Assembly: GCA_050291365.1 (NCBI GenBank)
Contig: JBNKJS010000041.1
Span: forward strand, 62,001-126,000
Direction of reading: 5' to 3'
Origin: JAAGZL01 sp050291365
GTDB lineage: Bacteria > Pseudomonadota > Gammaproteobacteria > Chromatiales > Chromatiaceae
Length of the DNA stretch: 64,000 nt
Each line of letters starts with the position of its first letter. The first letter of the stretch is position 1. The translations under genes were made by a program, and so were the position numbers. Below, piece after piece: positions 1 to 8,383 of this stretch. The notes beneath the pieces were generated by a model. It saw only the letters and a list, made by a program, of their open reading frames with translations. It was not told where the DNA came from and made no database searches.

Positions 1-1
1 C

Positions 2-97
2 GACAGTAATGACGATGGTGTATACGACGCAGAAGACCTATCGCTAGTGGTCAACCAGGGTCGAACCCTCACAGCTGGAATCTCAATCGACTTCTAA
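2..97 (+). CDS. C-terminal end of an outer-membrane beta-barrel protein, probably a TonB-dependent receptor (partial)
   Basis: Only the last 31 codons are in the window; the frame is open from base 2 to a TAA at 95-97. The translated end reads NQGRTLTAGISIDF and finishes on phenylalanine, the usual terminal residue of outer-membrane barrels recognised by the BAM complex. A Gly-Arg-Thr strand followed by alternating hydrophobic residues is typical of the last strand of TonB-dependent receptors. The exbB, exbD and tonB genes 2.6 kb downstream on the same strand support that reading. The assignment is inference from a short tail; the body of the gene lies upstream of this window. Confidence 0.55.
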   Translation, partial: DSNDDGVYDAEDLSLVVNQGRTLTAGISIDF

Positions 98-121
98 ACG
101 GGACTCAACCAGAACATCAAC

Positions 122-943
122 ATGAAAACAGCAATAACAATTTCAGGTCTAGTTCTGACTACCATGCTTAGCATGGCCACAGCTGCTCCTGGCAAGCCTG
201 ACGATGCGGATTCAAGGGCAGGCAAGCCAAGATCAGAAAAAAACCAGCATCAGCATGGCCGCAGAGGATCTAAGCAACTTGCTCTAGCTGGAGCTGATGG
301 CGCAAAGATCACACTATGGAAACCAGATCTGACCACCATAGAACTGGGAAAAAAGCATGTAATGCATGGGACTATCACCCTGCCATCCACCGGCGTGTCT
401 AACTACCACGCCATAGTGGCAGAAAAGGATTGGGGTGATAGCAAAGAAGCAGTTGTGCGCTATGAGTATCTACGCGGAAGGCCAAGCAAGAACAGCCCTA
501 CCATTCTCTCTGCCGCACAAAAGACCGAGTTCGAGATAGTCCCTGATCCTATCCCCCGTGGACACTACCACTACTACTCGGGGCAGGAGTGGAGTTTCAT
601 TACCCGTTTTAAAGATAGGCCTATACCAGGCCTACCTGTGGTATTTGAGACCAGCAACGGCACCAGGATCGAAGCCACATCAGATGCTAACGGCAAGGTC
701 AGCTTTCTGTTACCAGCTGACTTTCCAGATCTGGTTCCAGGCAAACGGGAAAGAGTCAGCTCTGACTTCATGCTTTCTGCTGAATATAAAGATCAAGGCA
801 TAAGCTACCAGAGTGCTTTAAGCGCCGAATATCAAATCAACCGACTCAACTGGCGCTCTGTTGGCTGGGGAAGCATGGTAATGGTGGTAGGCATGGTCGC
901 AGGCGGTTTCATTGGCCGCTCCAGAAAAAACAAAGGAGCATAA
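122..943 (+). CDS. Exported, His-rich periplasmic protein with C-terminal membrane anchor
   Basis: A 273-residue protein with an N-terminal signal peptide (hydrophobic residues about 5-20, small residues before the cut near residue 22) and one C-terminal transmembrane segment (about 246-264) followed by a short basic tail. The mature part carries histidine clusters (QHQH near residue 43, GHYHYY near 147) and a beta-rich region resembling carboxypeptidase-regulatory or DUF4198-type domains (DANGKVSF). Metal binding is plausible but inferred. The gene lies two bases upstream of the membrane ferredoxin gene and is certainly cotranscribed with it. I do not recognise a named family with confidence. 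Confidence 0.75.
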   Translation: MKTAITISGLVLTTMLSMATAAPGKPDDADSRAGKPRSEKNQHQHGRRGSKQLALAGADGAKITLWKPDLTTIELGKKHVMHGTITLPSTGVSNYHAIVAEKDWGDSKEAVVRYEYLRGRPSKNSPTILSAAQKTEFEIVPDPIPRGHYHYYSGQEWSFITRFKDRPIPGLPVVFETSNGTRIEATSDANGKVSFLLPADFPDLVPGKRERVSSDFMLSAEYKDQGISYQSALSAEYQINRLNWRSVGWGSMVMVVGMVAGGFIGRSRKNKGA

Positions 944-945
944 AA

Positions 946-2001
946 ATGAACCCGCTAAAGAATCTATCTGTAATACGCAAACTAGTTCAGATTACTGCCT
1001 TTGCCATTCTGGTATATGGTGCATCCCTTGGCACCTATCACCTGGCAGATAAGCTTACCCATGCCCTGCCCGCCCTGAGTTGCGCCTTCGATCTGAACGG
1101 TTCAGATATCTGTACCCTGATCCCGTTCCAACATCAGCTTGGACACCGTTTGGGTCCGGTTGTAGCTTCAGGAGGAGATATACTGCAGGGATTGATGCCG
1201 ACCCTGATTACACTCGGAACCTTTCTGATCCTATTTATAATCCTGAATAAGGCCTTCTGCGGCTGGATCTGCCCCTTAGGCACTTTCCAGGAATTCATGT
1301 ATATGATTGGCCAGAAGCTGGGGCTGCAACGCACCGAGACAGTGGATGACAAGGTGGTAAAACGCACCCGCCCGGTAAAATGGTTTATGTTGTCCCTTCT
1401 GGTGTTTGGCTTTCCACTACTCTCAGGTATGGGGTTCGTTGATCATGACCTAATGGACCCGTTCTGTAAAATCTGTCCCAGCCGTATCCTTACTACCCTG
1501 GCCAACGGCAATACCGAGCAGCTGCATGTGGATATGGCCAGCACCACCACTATAGTGCTCTCTGTTATTGCTGACTTCCTGTTCGGACTGATCATTGTAT
1601 TGTCCCTAACCGTGCGTCAGCCATTCTGCCGCGTCTGCCCCATGCTGGCCCTGCATGCGGTGTTCCGCAAACTGGGCCTACTGCGCCTGATTAAGAATGC
1701 CTCACCTCGTTGTGAAAAATGTGGTCTTTGCGCAGAAGCCTGCCCTATGGATATAAGTGAAATCCACACCGAGATGGAGAAAAAGAACGTACTACACGAA
1801 GACTGCACTCTGTGCGGACGCTGTGTAGAGTTCTGCCCGGAGAAGGATGTATTGCAGATGAAATACACCGCTTTTCCGGTATTCTCTGCCGACCCACACT
1901 ACTTTAAACGACGCATCAAGGCACAGAAGAAGTGGGAGAATAACAATCTCCTGGCCAAACTTGGTAACGGTAAAACAGCGGCCGAGGACAGCCCGACATG
2001 A
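946..2001 (+). CDS. NapH/CcoG-like membrane-bound 4Fe-4S ferredoxin protein
   Basis: A 351-residue polytopic membrane protein. Transmembrane segments alternate with the conserved cysteine motifs of the NapH/NosR/CcoG/RdxA group: FCGWICPLG near residue 104, CKICP near 170 and CRVCP near 227. Two C-terminal cytoplasmic 4Fe-4S motifs follow, CEKCGLCAEACP near 256 and CTLCGRCVEFCP near 285. Known members move electrons between the quinol pool or cytoplasm and periplasmic or metal substrates. Here it sits between a His-rich exported protein and a thiol-type membrane protein, which suggests electron supply to metal or thiol chemistry at the periplasmic face. The stop overlaps the next start (ATGA). 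Confidence 0.88.
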   Translation: MNPLKNLSVIRKLVQITAFAILVYGASLGTYHLADKLTHALPALSCAFDLNGSDICTLIPFQHQLGHRLGPVVASGGDILQGLMPTLITLGTFLILFIILNKAFCGWICPLGTFQEFMYMIGQKLGLQRTETVDDKVVKRTRPVKWFMLSLLVFGFPLLSGMGFVDHDLMDPFCKICPSRILTTLANGNTEQLHVDMASTTTIVLSVIADFLFGLIIVLSLTVRQPFCRVCPMLALHAVFRKLGLLRLIKNASPRCEKCGLCAEACPMDISEIHTEMEKKNVLHEDCTLCGRCVEFCPEKDVLQMKYTAFPVFSADPHYFKRRIKAQKKWENNNLLAKLGNGKTAAEDSPT

Positions 2002-2702
2002 CACCGCTTGAACCGGTAACTCTCAGCTTCGGCGCTGCACTGATCCTGGGTCTCACCTTCGGCGCAGGTCCATGCAACATTGCTTGCCTGCCATACCTGG
2101 GACCAGTCTTCATGGCCACGGAGGGAGGAATACGCAGCTCATGGCGCACCCTGATTCCATTCTCGTCTGGACGGCTCAGCGGCTATGCATTGCTGGGGGC
2201 GATTGCCGGTTGGGCCGGACTGCTGGTGCAGGACTGGGTCAGCCACCCCTCTAGCAGATTGGTGCTGGGCGGAGCCACCATAGCAGTTGCCATCGCCCTG
2301 CTACTGCGCAACTACCGAGGCAAAAACAGCTGTAACAAACAATCAAATCAGCAGAGCCAGACAGAGATAGCGATAACCGATATTCAGAAACCTCCCACCC
2401 TGCTACCAGGAGGTCTTTTCTTCATGGGTATGGGAATGGCGCTAAACCCTTGCGCACCACTCACCACCGTAATCTTTGCCGCTGCCGCTACCGCCAGCGC
2501 AGTGGGAGGTTTTTCATTGGGTGTGGGATTTGGTATGGGCGCGGTTATCATTCCTAGTATAATCTTCGCCTTCGGCGTAGCGCACATGGGAGCGCAGATA
2601 CGTGAACACCTGCGGGAGTGGCGCGGACCACTGGAGAAATTCAGCGTCGCACTTCTGCTGCTTATGGGTACAGCTACAGCATTAGGATGGATTGCAGCAT
2701 GA
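1998..2702 (+). CDS. CcdA/DsbD-like (TauE/SafE-type) cysteine-containing membrane protein
   Basis: A 234-residue protein with about six transmembrane segments in two related halves. The first helix holds GPCNIACLP and the fourth holds NPCAPLT. This cysteine-and-proline arrangement in TM1 and TM4 is the hallmark of CcdA/DsbD thiol-electron carriers, which move reducing equivalents across the inner membrane. Automatic annotation may call it sulfite exporter TauE/SafE or UreH-like. A hydrophilic, Gln/Asn-rich cytoplasmic loop (about residues 107-130) joins the halves. It overlaps the genes on both sides by four bases, so translation is coupled. The redox role is inferred from the cysteines and from the neighbouring ferredoxin. 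Confidence 0.78.
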   Translation: MTPLEPVTLSFGAALILGLTFGAGPCNIACLPYLGPVFMATEGGIRSSWRTLIPFSSGRLSGYALLGAIAGWAGLLVQDWVSHPSSRLVLGGATIAVAIALLLRNYRGKNSCNKQSNQQSQTEIAITDIQKPPTLLPGGLFFMGMGMALNPCAPLTTVIFAAAATASAVGGFSLGVGFGMGAVIIPSIIFAFGVAHMGAQIREHLREWRGPLEKFSVALLLLMGTATALGWIAA

Positions 2703-3361
2703 ATATAGAAGAACTTTTTACCCGCGGCGGTCCTGTTGTATGGATCCTTGCCTGTTACTCAATGGTAGGAATCGCCATAGTCCTGGATCGCTATATCCTC
2801 TACCTGCGCCAACAGCGTCTGCCTAAAGGATTTACTCGATATCTCAACAGCCTGCTTGATCGTCGAGATGCTAAATCTGTTGTGCAGGATATTAAAGGAC
2901 CAGAGGCCAGACTCATTCAAGCCGTCGTAGAGGCAAATGACCAGGGCGTAAAAGACCTGCAAGGGGTTGGGGGCAGAATACGCGCGGCAGAGATGCAGCG
3001 CATGGAGACCGGACTTGCCACTCTAGGGTTGTTGGGTAACACCGCCCCCCTGCTCGGCCTGCTCGGCACCATCTCCGGTATGATCAAGGCCTTCATGGTG
3101 ATTGAACAGGCTGGCGGCAAGGTGGACGCTCAGGCCTTGGCTGGGGGCATCTGGGAGGCCATGATCACCACAGGCGTCGGCCTTGCGGTAGCCATTCCTT
3201 TGTTGATTATGCTGCATCTGCTGGAAGGCGCTGTCAGAAGACGTATTCAGTCCATGGACAACTCTCTCTCGCTGTTGATGGAACGCAGAAACGGCAAACA
3301 TGTTTCCGAAGAGACCACGGATGCACCCCATCACTGGGAGGAGATAACAGATGGCGTATGA
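2699..3361 (+). CDS. exbB: ExbB/TolQ/MotA-family proton channel subunit
   Basis: ExbB forms the inner-membrane proton channel that, with ExbD, energises TonB. The 220-residue product starts at the ATG overlapping the previous stop; an upstream in-frame start would run into the preceding gene and is not used. It has the N-terminal helix (GPVVWILACYSMVGIAIVLDR) and the paired C-terminal helices with the family signature GLLGNTAPLLGLLGTI and GIWEAMITTGVGLAVAIP. Length is normal for the short ExbB form. It overlaps exbD by 11 bases. Confidence 0.93.
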   Translation: MNIEELFTRGGPVVWILACYSMVGIAIVLDRYILYLRQQRLPKGFTRYLNSLLDRRDAKSVVQDIKGPEARLIQAVVEANDQGVKDLQGVGGRIRAAEMQRMETGLATLGLLGNTAPLLGLLGTISGMIKAFMVIEQAGGKVDAQALAGGIWEAMITTGVGLAVAIPLLIMLHLLEGAVRRRIQSMDNSLSLLMERRNGKHVSEETTDAPHHWEEITDGV

Positions 3362-3752
3362 GCAACGCCGCCGTTCCAACGTCGTCCTCAACCTGACGCC
3401 GCTGATCGACATCGTCTTTCTGCTTCTGGTCTTCTTCATGCTGACCGCACACTTTATCGAAGACCAGGCCATAGATATAAACCTACCCAAGGCCAGTAAC
3501 GCTAAACCCATCGAGAAAGATGAGTATGTGGAGATTGTGCTAACGCCGGAAGGGGAACTGATGGTAGGTGGCAAACCGGTAGCGAAAGAGAACCTGGAAG
3601 AGATCATACGCGGTGCCCTGCACGCCCCTGATAAACGCTTCGTGCGCCTGCGTGGAGACCATGAATCAAACTTCGGAATGGCCGTGCATGTAATGGACGC
3701 AGCCCGCCGTGCCGGCGCCGAATCCCTGGATATACTCACTGAACGTCCATGA
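3351..3752 (+). CDS. exbD: ExbD biopolymer transport protein
   Basis: A 133-residue protein with a short cytoplasmic N-terminus, one transmembrane helix and a periplasmic domain. The helix carries LTPLIDIVFLLLVFFM, in which the Asp is the protonatable residue conserved in ExbD/TolR. The periplasmic part ends with the DAARRAGAESLDILT segment typical of ExbD. It works with ExbB to turn the proton gradient into TonB movement. The start overlaps exbB and the stop overlaps tonB (ATGA), so the three subunits are translationally coupled. Confidence 0.94.
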   Translation: MAYEQRRRSNVVLNLTPLIDIVFLLLVFFMLTAHFIEDQAIDINLPKASNAKPIEKDEYVEIVLTPEGELMVGGKPVAKENLEEIIRGALHAPDKRFVRLRGDHESNFGMAVHVMDAARRAGAESLDILTERP

Positions 3753-4342
3753 ACCCTTCTGATAATGGCAGGCGTCTATTTGCCATAGCTGTCTCAATAC
3801 TGCTCCACGGGGCAGTCCTCTTTTTTGTATTAAAAGAGACGACCATGAGTGCGGATGCGATAATGACCGAGCAGCCAGTCGTAACCCAGATAAGACTGGA
3901 TTTTGTCCCAGAACCTGAGCCAGCGCCGGAACCTGAACCTGAGCCTGAGCCTGAGCCTGAACCAACGCCGAAACCTAAGCCGAAACCAAAACCCAAGCCT
4001 AAGGTAGAAAAGCAACGCAAAGCGCAAATGGCGCAGAAAGAGATAAAATCAGGCAGCCGAAAGAAGCGGGATGCCTATCTATCTTCTTTGATACGAAAAA
4101 TAGAGAGAAACAAATTCTATCCAAAACCGGCCAGAAGACGAAACCTGCAGGGGAAAATCCGCGTAAGCGTCACTGTTCTCTGCAACGGCGGTATCAGCGG
4201 CCTACAAGTTAGTGGCGGTCATAAACTGTTGAAAGAAGCAGCGGCCAAGGCCGTGCGCAAGGCTGCACCTTTTTCCAAACCACCTGGCGGAGTCGGATGC
4301 CCTCTTCCAATCAACTATTCCATGCGGTTTAAGGTTCGGTAG
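3749..4342 (+). CDS. tonB: TonB energy-transducing protein
   Basis: A 197-residue protein with an N-terminal signal-anchor helix (about residues 10-27). A periplasm-spanning proline-rich linker of Glu-Pro repeats followed by Lys-Pro repeats lies at about residues 52-88, the classic charged TonB rod. A C-terminal TonB domain (about 105-197) contains YLSSLIRKIERNKFYP and the GKIRVSVTV strand. It carries energy to an outer-membrane receptor; the receptor is probably the barrel protein ending at base 97. It closes the six-gene operon. No clear T-tract hairpin follows immediately. Confidence 0.93.
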   Translation: MNPSDNGRRLFAIAVSILLHGAVLFFVLKETTMSADAIMTEQPVVTQIRLDFVPEPEPAPEPEPEPEPEPEPTPKPKPKPKPKPKVEKQRKAQMAQKEIKSGSRKKRDAYLSSLIRKIERNKFYPKPARRRNLQGKIRVSVTVLCNGGISGLQVSGGHKLLKEAAAKAVRKAAPFSKPPGGVGCPLPINYSMRFKVR

Positions 4343-4383
4343 TTTCAATATCACATTAAACTACTGAATATCGTAATTCCGAC

Positions 4384-4510
4384 GTAGGGCGCAATAACCA
4401 GCGAGCATTGCGCCGAATACCTTGCACACACCACCTGTAGGAGCCCGCTCCCGCGGGCGATGAAACAGCCACAACACCTCGCCCATGGGACTGGGCTCCT
4501 ACGGGGCGAA
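4384..4510. repeat. REP-like composite repeat unit
   Basis: Two palindromic modules lie side by side: GTAGGGCGCAATAACC...GGCATTGCGCC-type sequence, and GTAGGAGCCCGCTCCCGCGGG...GACTGGGCTCCTAC. Both modules recur in the same order and spacing in the 33 kb repeat block, and the second recurs at 57.3 kb. A further partial copy of the first module lies at 4656-4695. These are dispersed intergenic palindromes of the REP/BIME kind; no transposase is present here. Confidence 0.8.
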
Positions 4511-4549
4511 TAATCCAGTAATATTGTCATCATCAAGCAATCTGGATTG

Positions 4550-4662
4550 GCTTCGCCGTTGCCATAGGCGATCCGGCCTGTGCCGGGATGACGAATTTAA
4601 TAGATCCGGGATGATGAATATTTATAAATCTAGAATGAAGAATGTTTATAAATAGACCGTAG
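4550..4662. repeat. Degenerate palindromes and short direct repeats
   Basis: This stretch holds a decayed copy of the CCGGGATGACG palindrome family (near 4571-4600) and two imperfect copies of a segment like GAATGTTTATAAATAGA. The whole gap 4343-5162 carries no convincing gene: the small open frames in it run through repeats and have no ribosome site. Confidence 0.5.
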
Positions 4663-4984
4663 GGCGCAATAACCAGCGGGCATGGCTCCGAACGAAATCA
4701 CAAAGTTATTTCTAACAACCACTCATTAACCAGTATGTTACACCGAGAATCGAAGTTATTAGTGGAATGGGAATCTGGTGTACTGGGGTTATCCGTATGA
4801 ATATGCAAGAGATACAGATGGCGCTATAAATGAGGCTATGAAGGTTATAAGATCCATGCCAGGTTGAGGAAAAAGTTAGGGCGGAAAGAGATAGGACCGT
4901 AGAGCACAAAACCCAACTGACACTTCGCCAAACTGGTTAATCGGAATCTGATCACGGTATATATCAAAACCCCTGAAATAACCA

Positions 4985-5011
4985 TTGACTTACTACCCTT
5001 TTACCTATACT
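4985..5011 (+). promoter_or_regulatory. Possible promoter with long 5' leader of the cold-shock gene
   Basis: TTGACT and TATACT are separated by 15 bases, shorter than the usual 17. If used, transcription would start near 5018 and give a leader of about 145 bases before the cold-shock start. Long structured leaders are a known feature of cspA-family mRNAs, but no cold-box match was verified here. Confidence 0.4.
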
Positions 5012-5162
5012 CTCAAGGTCAGTCAAAAAAATAAGTCTCTAGTTTACAATCTCCATTTCGCCGCAATTCCTTAGTTCGTCGTCCTGTAGTTTTAAATTTC
5101 AGTTTAATTTTTTTGCTAGTCGCCTACTGAAGGCATCTTTATTTACATTACAGGATATTATT

Positions 5163-5372
5163 ATGTCTGAGAAATCAACAGGAACCGTTAAATGGTTCAA
5201 CGAAGCTAAAGGTTATGGGTTTATTGAGCAGGAATCAGGGCCAGATCTTTTTGCACATTTCAAGTCAATCGAAGGGTCTGGATTCAAGACACTGGTAGAA
5301 GGCCAGTCAGTTGAATTCAACATTACCCAGGGACAGAAAGGCCCTCAAGCCGAGAATATTGTAGCGGTATAA
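5163..5372 (+). CDS. Cold-shock domain protein (CspA family)
   Basis: A 69-residue single cold-shock domain, the standard length. It contains both nucleic-acid-binding motifs: KGYGFI (RNP1) near residue 16 and LFAHF (RNP2, usually VFVHF) near residue 29, plus the GPQAENI ending. Such proteins bind single-stranded RNA and DNA and act as RNA chaperones in the cytoplasm. It is a single-gene transcript with its own terminator 20 bases downstream. Which Csp paralogue it equals cannot be told from this sequence. Confidence 0.93.
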   Translation: MSEKSTGTVKWFNEAKGYGFIEQESGPDLFAHFKSIEGSGFKTLVEGQSVEFNITQGQKGPQAENIVAV

Positions 5373-5390
5373 TTCTGCTGCAAGTTCTAA

Positions 5391-5420
5391 AAAAGCAAGC
5401 CTCCGGGCTTGCTTTTTTTT
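5391..5420 (+). terminator. Rho-independent terminator of the cold-shock gene
   Basis: A perfect 7-bp stem GCAAGCC/GGCTTGC with a 4-base loop is followed by eight T residues (5413-5420). Confidence 0.93.
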
Positions 5421-5451
5421 GCCCTGTGACCAGGCTACCCCACTGCCAAAG

Positions 5452-5787
5452 TTAAATATTATCAATTAGATGATTAAGCACATCGGCATCGGACGCGGAT
5501 ATATCAATAATTTGAAACCCGGCCCAACAACCATTTTCTGTTTGAGTACTATCACTCCATAAACTCTCAGCCCCGCAATCAATGGTTTCTTTACTCTTTA
5601 TAGGTATGGGTAAATAAAAACGAAACTGAAATACCATATTTGGTTGTATGGCATGTTGTCTTGCCACCAACATAAATCCACTGGCGCTTATATTTGCAAG
5701 ATGCCCAACCGTTTTACCCGTTGTAAGATCCAGTACCTCTACTAAACCATCAATGGATTTGCGTGGGTGAGTTCTTTTCTCTTCCAT
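5452..5787 (-). CDS. PilZ-domain protein
   Basis: A 111-residue protein that is almost entirely one PilZ domain. The c-di-GMP-binding signature is present: RTHPRK near residue 5 (the RxxxR switch) and NISASGF near residue 33 (the D/NxSxxG motif). It should therefore be a cytoplasmic c-di-GMP receptor. It lies 12 bases downstream of the DUF1631 gene on the same strand and is probably cotranscribed with it. Many GGDEF genes elsewhere in the window provide a source of the ligand. The controlled process is not visible from sequence. Confidence 0.9.
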   Translation of the reverse strand: MEEKRTHPRKSIDGLVEVLDLTTGKTVGHLANISASGFMLVARQHAIQPNMVFQFRFYLPIPIKSKETIDCGAESLWSDSTQTENGCWAGFQIIDISASDADVLNHLIDNI

Positions 5788-5799
5788 AGCGGTTCCCTA

Positions 5800-8193
5800 T
5801 TACGACACCGATTTTACTGCGCCAGTTGCACGCTCCAGCATTTCTTTTATTGCGCTCATTGCTTGTTCAAGAAACGAGCGCACAGGCGGCTCAAGAATAT
5901 GGGCAGTTCCATCAGACAACTCCCTTACTAGCGTCCTTAGTGGCCGAATCGCAACCTGAACACCGTTGTGATCTACAAACATGTATCTCTTGCTCAACGG
6001 ACTATACCAAGAGAGTTTGGCTTGTATCGGATTGCCGGTGGCATCGTCAAGAATCTCAAACCAAGTACCAAACTCTGAAATACGCAAACGCTTCGCTATA
6101 AGCTCTTCATCATCTGTAAACTCAATCTCATCCTCTGCATCCACCGGTGTATCATCAACACTATCCATATCAGCGGTTAGACCAACCAACTCTATTTCCT
6201 CTGAATCATCCGGCAATGAGTCTATCTGCCTGATCTCTTCATCCTCTATTACAGCCTCTGGATGTATATCATCTCCAGGTAGTCGTACCCCATCTGACTG
6301 ATATTCTAAAAGCAAATCAAACAGTGCTTGAGCCTCTGGCTCGTAATAATCACTTACAGCAGATAAATATTTCTCAATGCGACGCTTTAGTGCAGGAAAT
6401 ATCTCGCGCAGTTTCTGCTGCTTGACCTTGTCCTTAGGCGCATCCAGCGCCCATAGCAAAGCATCAATAATTATTAGCGTACGTTTCCAGGCAGGGGTTT
6501 CCTCCGCATGGGGATTGCGCAGCAACAACAATGTCATTCTATCCATCCAGACCTGGAACAGAAAATTTGACATGACCGAAGGCAATTCACGTGTTCCGAT
6601 ATGCTTCTCAATAACCTTTGTTGCTCGCATACGAGCAGCTTCAAGTCTGTCGCGACCACGCTCTTTCTCGCGTGACCTCTCTTCGTTGGATAAGGCCTTC
6701 TGCTCCAGCACATTGATATCTTTAGTTAAATCTTCCAGCAGCTCCTCGAACAGCGCAATGTCTTCATTAAATTCATGCAGTATTCTGTCTACCTGCCTCT
6801 CCATCGGATAGAAAGCGCCATGCAAAAGCTTATTTTCATCTACCCATTTCCGGCCAGCCTCAAGCATAAGATTTAACAGTTTGCGGGCAATGTGCTGATC
6901 ATTTACGAGAAACCCCTGATCGAGAATAGCGACTTTCAGATATGGAGTATGCAGATGGCTGATGAGTGCCTTAACCACGTTGGGTAACTCCTCGTCATCC
7001 AGCACATAATCAAACAACATCCCTACAAACTCAATCGTATCCAGGTCAGCAGATGGAATTCTGCGACGCTCTACTCCTTCAAATAGTTGATTCTGCTCTT
7101 CGGTAGGTCTGTTGTGTAATTGCTCCAGAACTGCTGTATTTATCAAAGAAGCATGATCATCATGAGCTGCAGGCGAAAACAGAGGAGTATATCTTTTACT
7201 CACAGCATGTTGAATTTCATCAATCACCGCAACCAAGGCAGGTTTGGTTGCCATCACTACTGGCGGTGCATTTGGATTAAGTTCCGGGTGTTGAGCAAAC
7301 AGCGGATCATTTTTTCTGCGCATTGTGAGAAGATTACATATGGAGTTAAAGATCTCCTCGCTAACTGCTATAACCTGACCACTACTTGCACCTCTATCTG
7401 CAACCCCCATACCTTGTACTAATCGATTTTGTTCCTCTACCCCACTTGGCATGAAATCGTCGACATATTCATCTTTATTTTTATCTGATTCAGCGCTAGG
7501 AACCTTGGGGGCCACATACTTCAGATTTGGAAAAACTCCAGCATTTATCAGACATTCATTATATTTTTCAAAAACACCATCTATCTCTTTCATTACATAT
7601 TTTTCAAATAGAAAGAAAAGCACTAACTTTATATCCATGGAAAGATCAAAAGCCTCTACTGCCTTACTGAATGAATACACAGTGTGTAAGGGTCCGGCAG
7701 GGATATTGAAATCATTAACTTTCACCCCACCGCGAATAAGTGATAACCTTTGACCCAGTGCGTAAAGATTTTGATAACAATTACTTTTTGTTTTATCTAC
7801 AATGTTTTTTATTGCAACAAACTCTTCAATTTCATTCTTTGTTAACAGCTCCAGTTCCTTATCCTCGCAATACTCTTGAGGCAGATTCTGAAAGATGCGG
7901 GAAATATCACGACCAGCAGCGAAATCACTAAACCCCTTGGAAATCAACTCACGGAAGGCGAATTCCAGCTCCATTCTCCCGCTAGTTACAGTGGTTGCAG
8001 CATCAATGAAGCGGCGTTGGAGTTCGTTGGTTTCTGCCCTATCTGCAAAATCCCACAGAATATCATTCACATTGTTGTGCATCTCACCCAGCTGAGCAGT
8101 GAAATACACCAGGGAGAGATCCCTGCATTCGAGCAGAGCTCTTCTGTGATTTTCATCGAAAATTACAGGAACTTTTGCAGCCGTTCTGTCCAT
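5800..8193 (-). CDS. DUF1631 family protein
   Basis: A 797-residue cytoplasmic protein matching the DUF1631 type: an N-terminal helical part, a long middle region with charged coiled-coil stretches (about residues 475-520), an acidic linker rich in Asp and Glu (about 640-690), and a conserved C-terminal beta-rich segment (GTWFEILDDATGNPIQAKLSWYS) that resembles a PilZ-like ending. The ATG at 8193 is preferred over an in-frame TTG 24 bases upstream. The family has no firm function. Pairing with a PilZ gene suggests a c-di-GMP link, which is inference. Confidence 0.82.
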   Translation of the reverse strand: MDRTAAKVPVIFDENHRRALLECRDLSLVYFTAQLGEMHNNVNDILWDFADRAETNELQRRFIDAATTVTSGRMELEFAFRELISKGFSDFAAGRDISRIFQNLPQEYCEDKELELLTKNEIEEFVAIKNIVDKTKSNCYQNLYALGQRLSLIRGGVKVNDFNIPAGPLHTVYSFSKAVEAFDLSMDIKLVLFFLFEKYVMKEIDGVFEKYNECLINAGVFPNLKYVAPKVPSAESDKNKDEYVDDFMPSGVEEQNRLVQGMGVADRGASSGQVIAVSEEIFNSICNLLTMRRKNDPLFAQHPELNPNAPPVVMATKPALVAVIDEIQHAVSKRYTPLFSPAAHDDHASLINTAVLEQLHNRPTEEQNQLFEGVERRRIPSADLDTIEFVGMLFDYVLDDEELPNVVKALISHLHTPYLKVAILDQGFLVNDQHIARKLLNLMLEAGRKWVDENKLLHGAFYPMERQVDRILHEFNEDIALFEELLEDLTKDINVLEQKALSNEERSREKERGRDRLEAARMRATKVIEKHIGTRELPSVMSNFLFQVWMDRMTLLLLRNPHAEETPAWKRTLIIIDALLWALDAPKDKVKQQKLREIFPALKRRIEKYLSAVSDYYEPEAQALFDLLLEYQSDGVRLPGDDIHPEAVIEDEEIRQIDSLPDDSEEIELVGLTADMDSVDDTPVDAEDEIEFTDDEELIAKRLRISEFGTWFEILDDATGNPIQAKLSWYSPLSKRYMFVDHNGVQVAIRPLRTLVRELSDGTAHILEPPVRSFLEQAMSAIKEMLERATGAVKSVS

Positions 8194-8383
8194 ATAACAG
8201 TTACCAATTCCTAGCAAACAGCAGGTGGTGGAGTATTAGCAGCATAACCAGAAGTATAGGAAACCCTGGTTAGAGAGCAATTGTCCATAATATTAGTAGG
8301 TTTTCTGCAACCCGGGGGATTTGGGAATGGTTGTATAAAGTATCACGCCAATTAATGCGAGATACTGGTGTAAAACAACTGGA

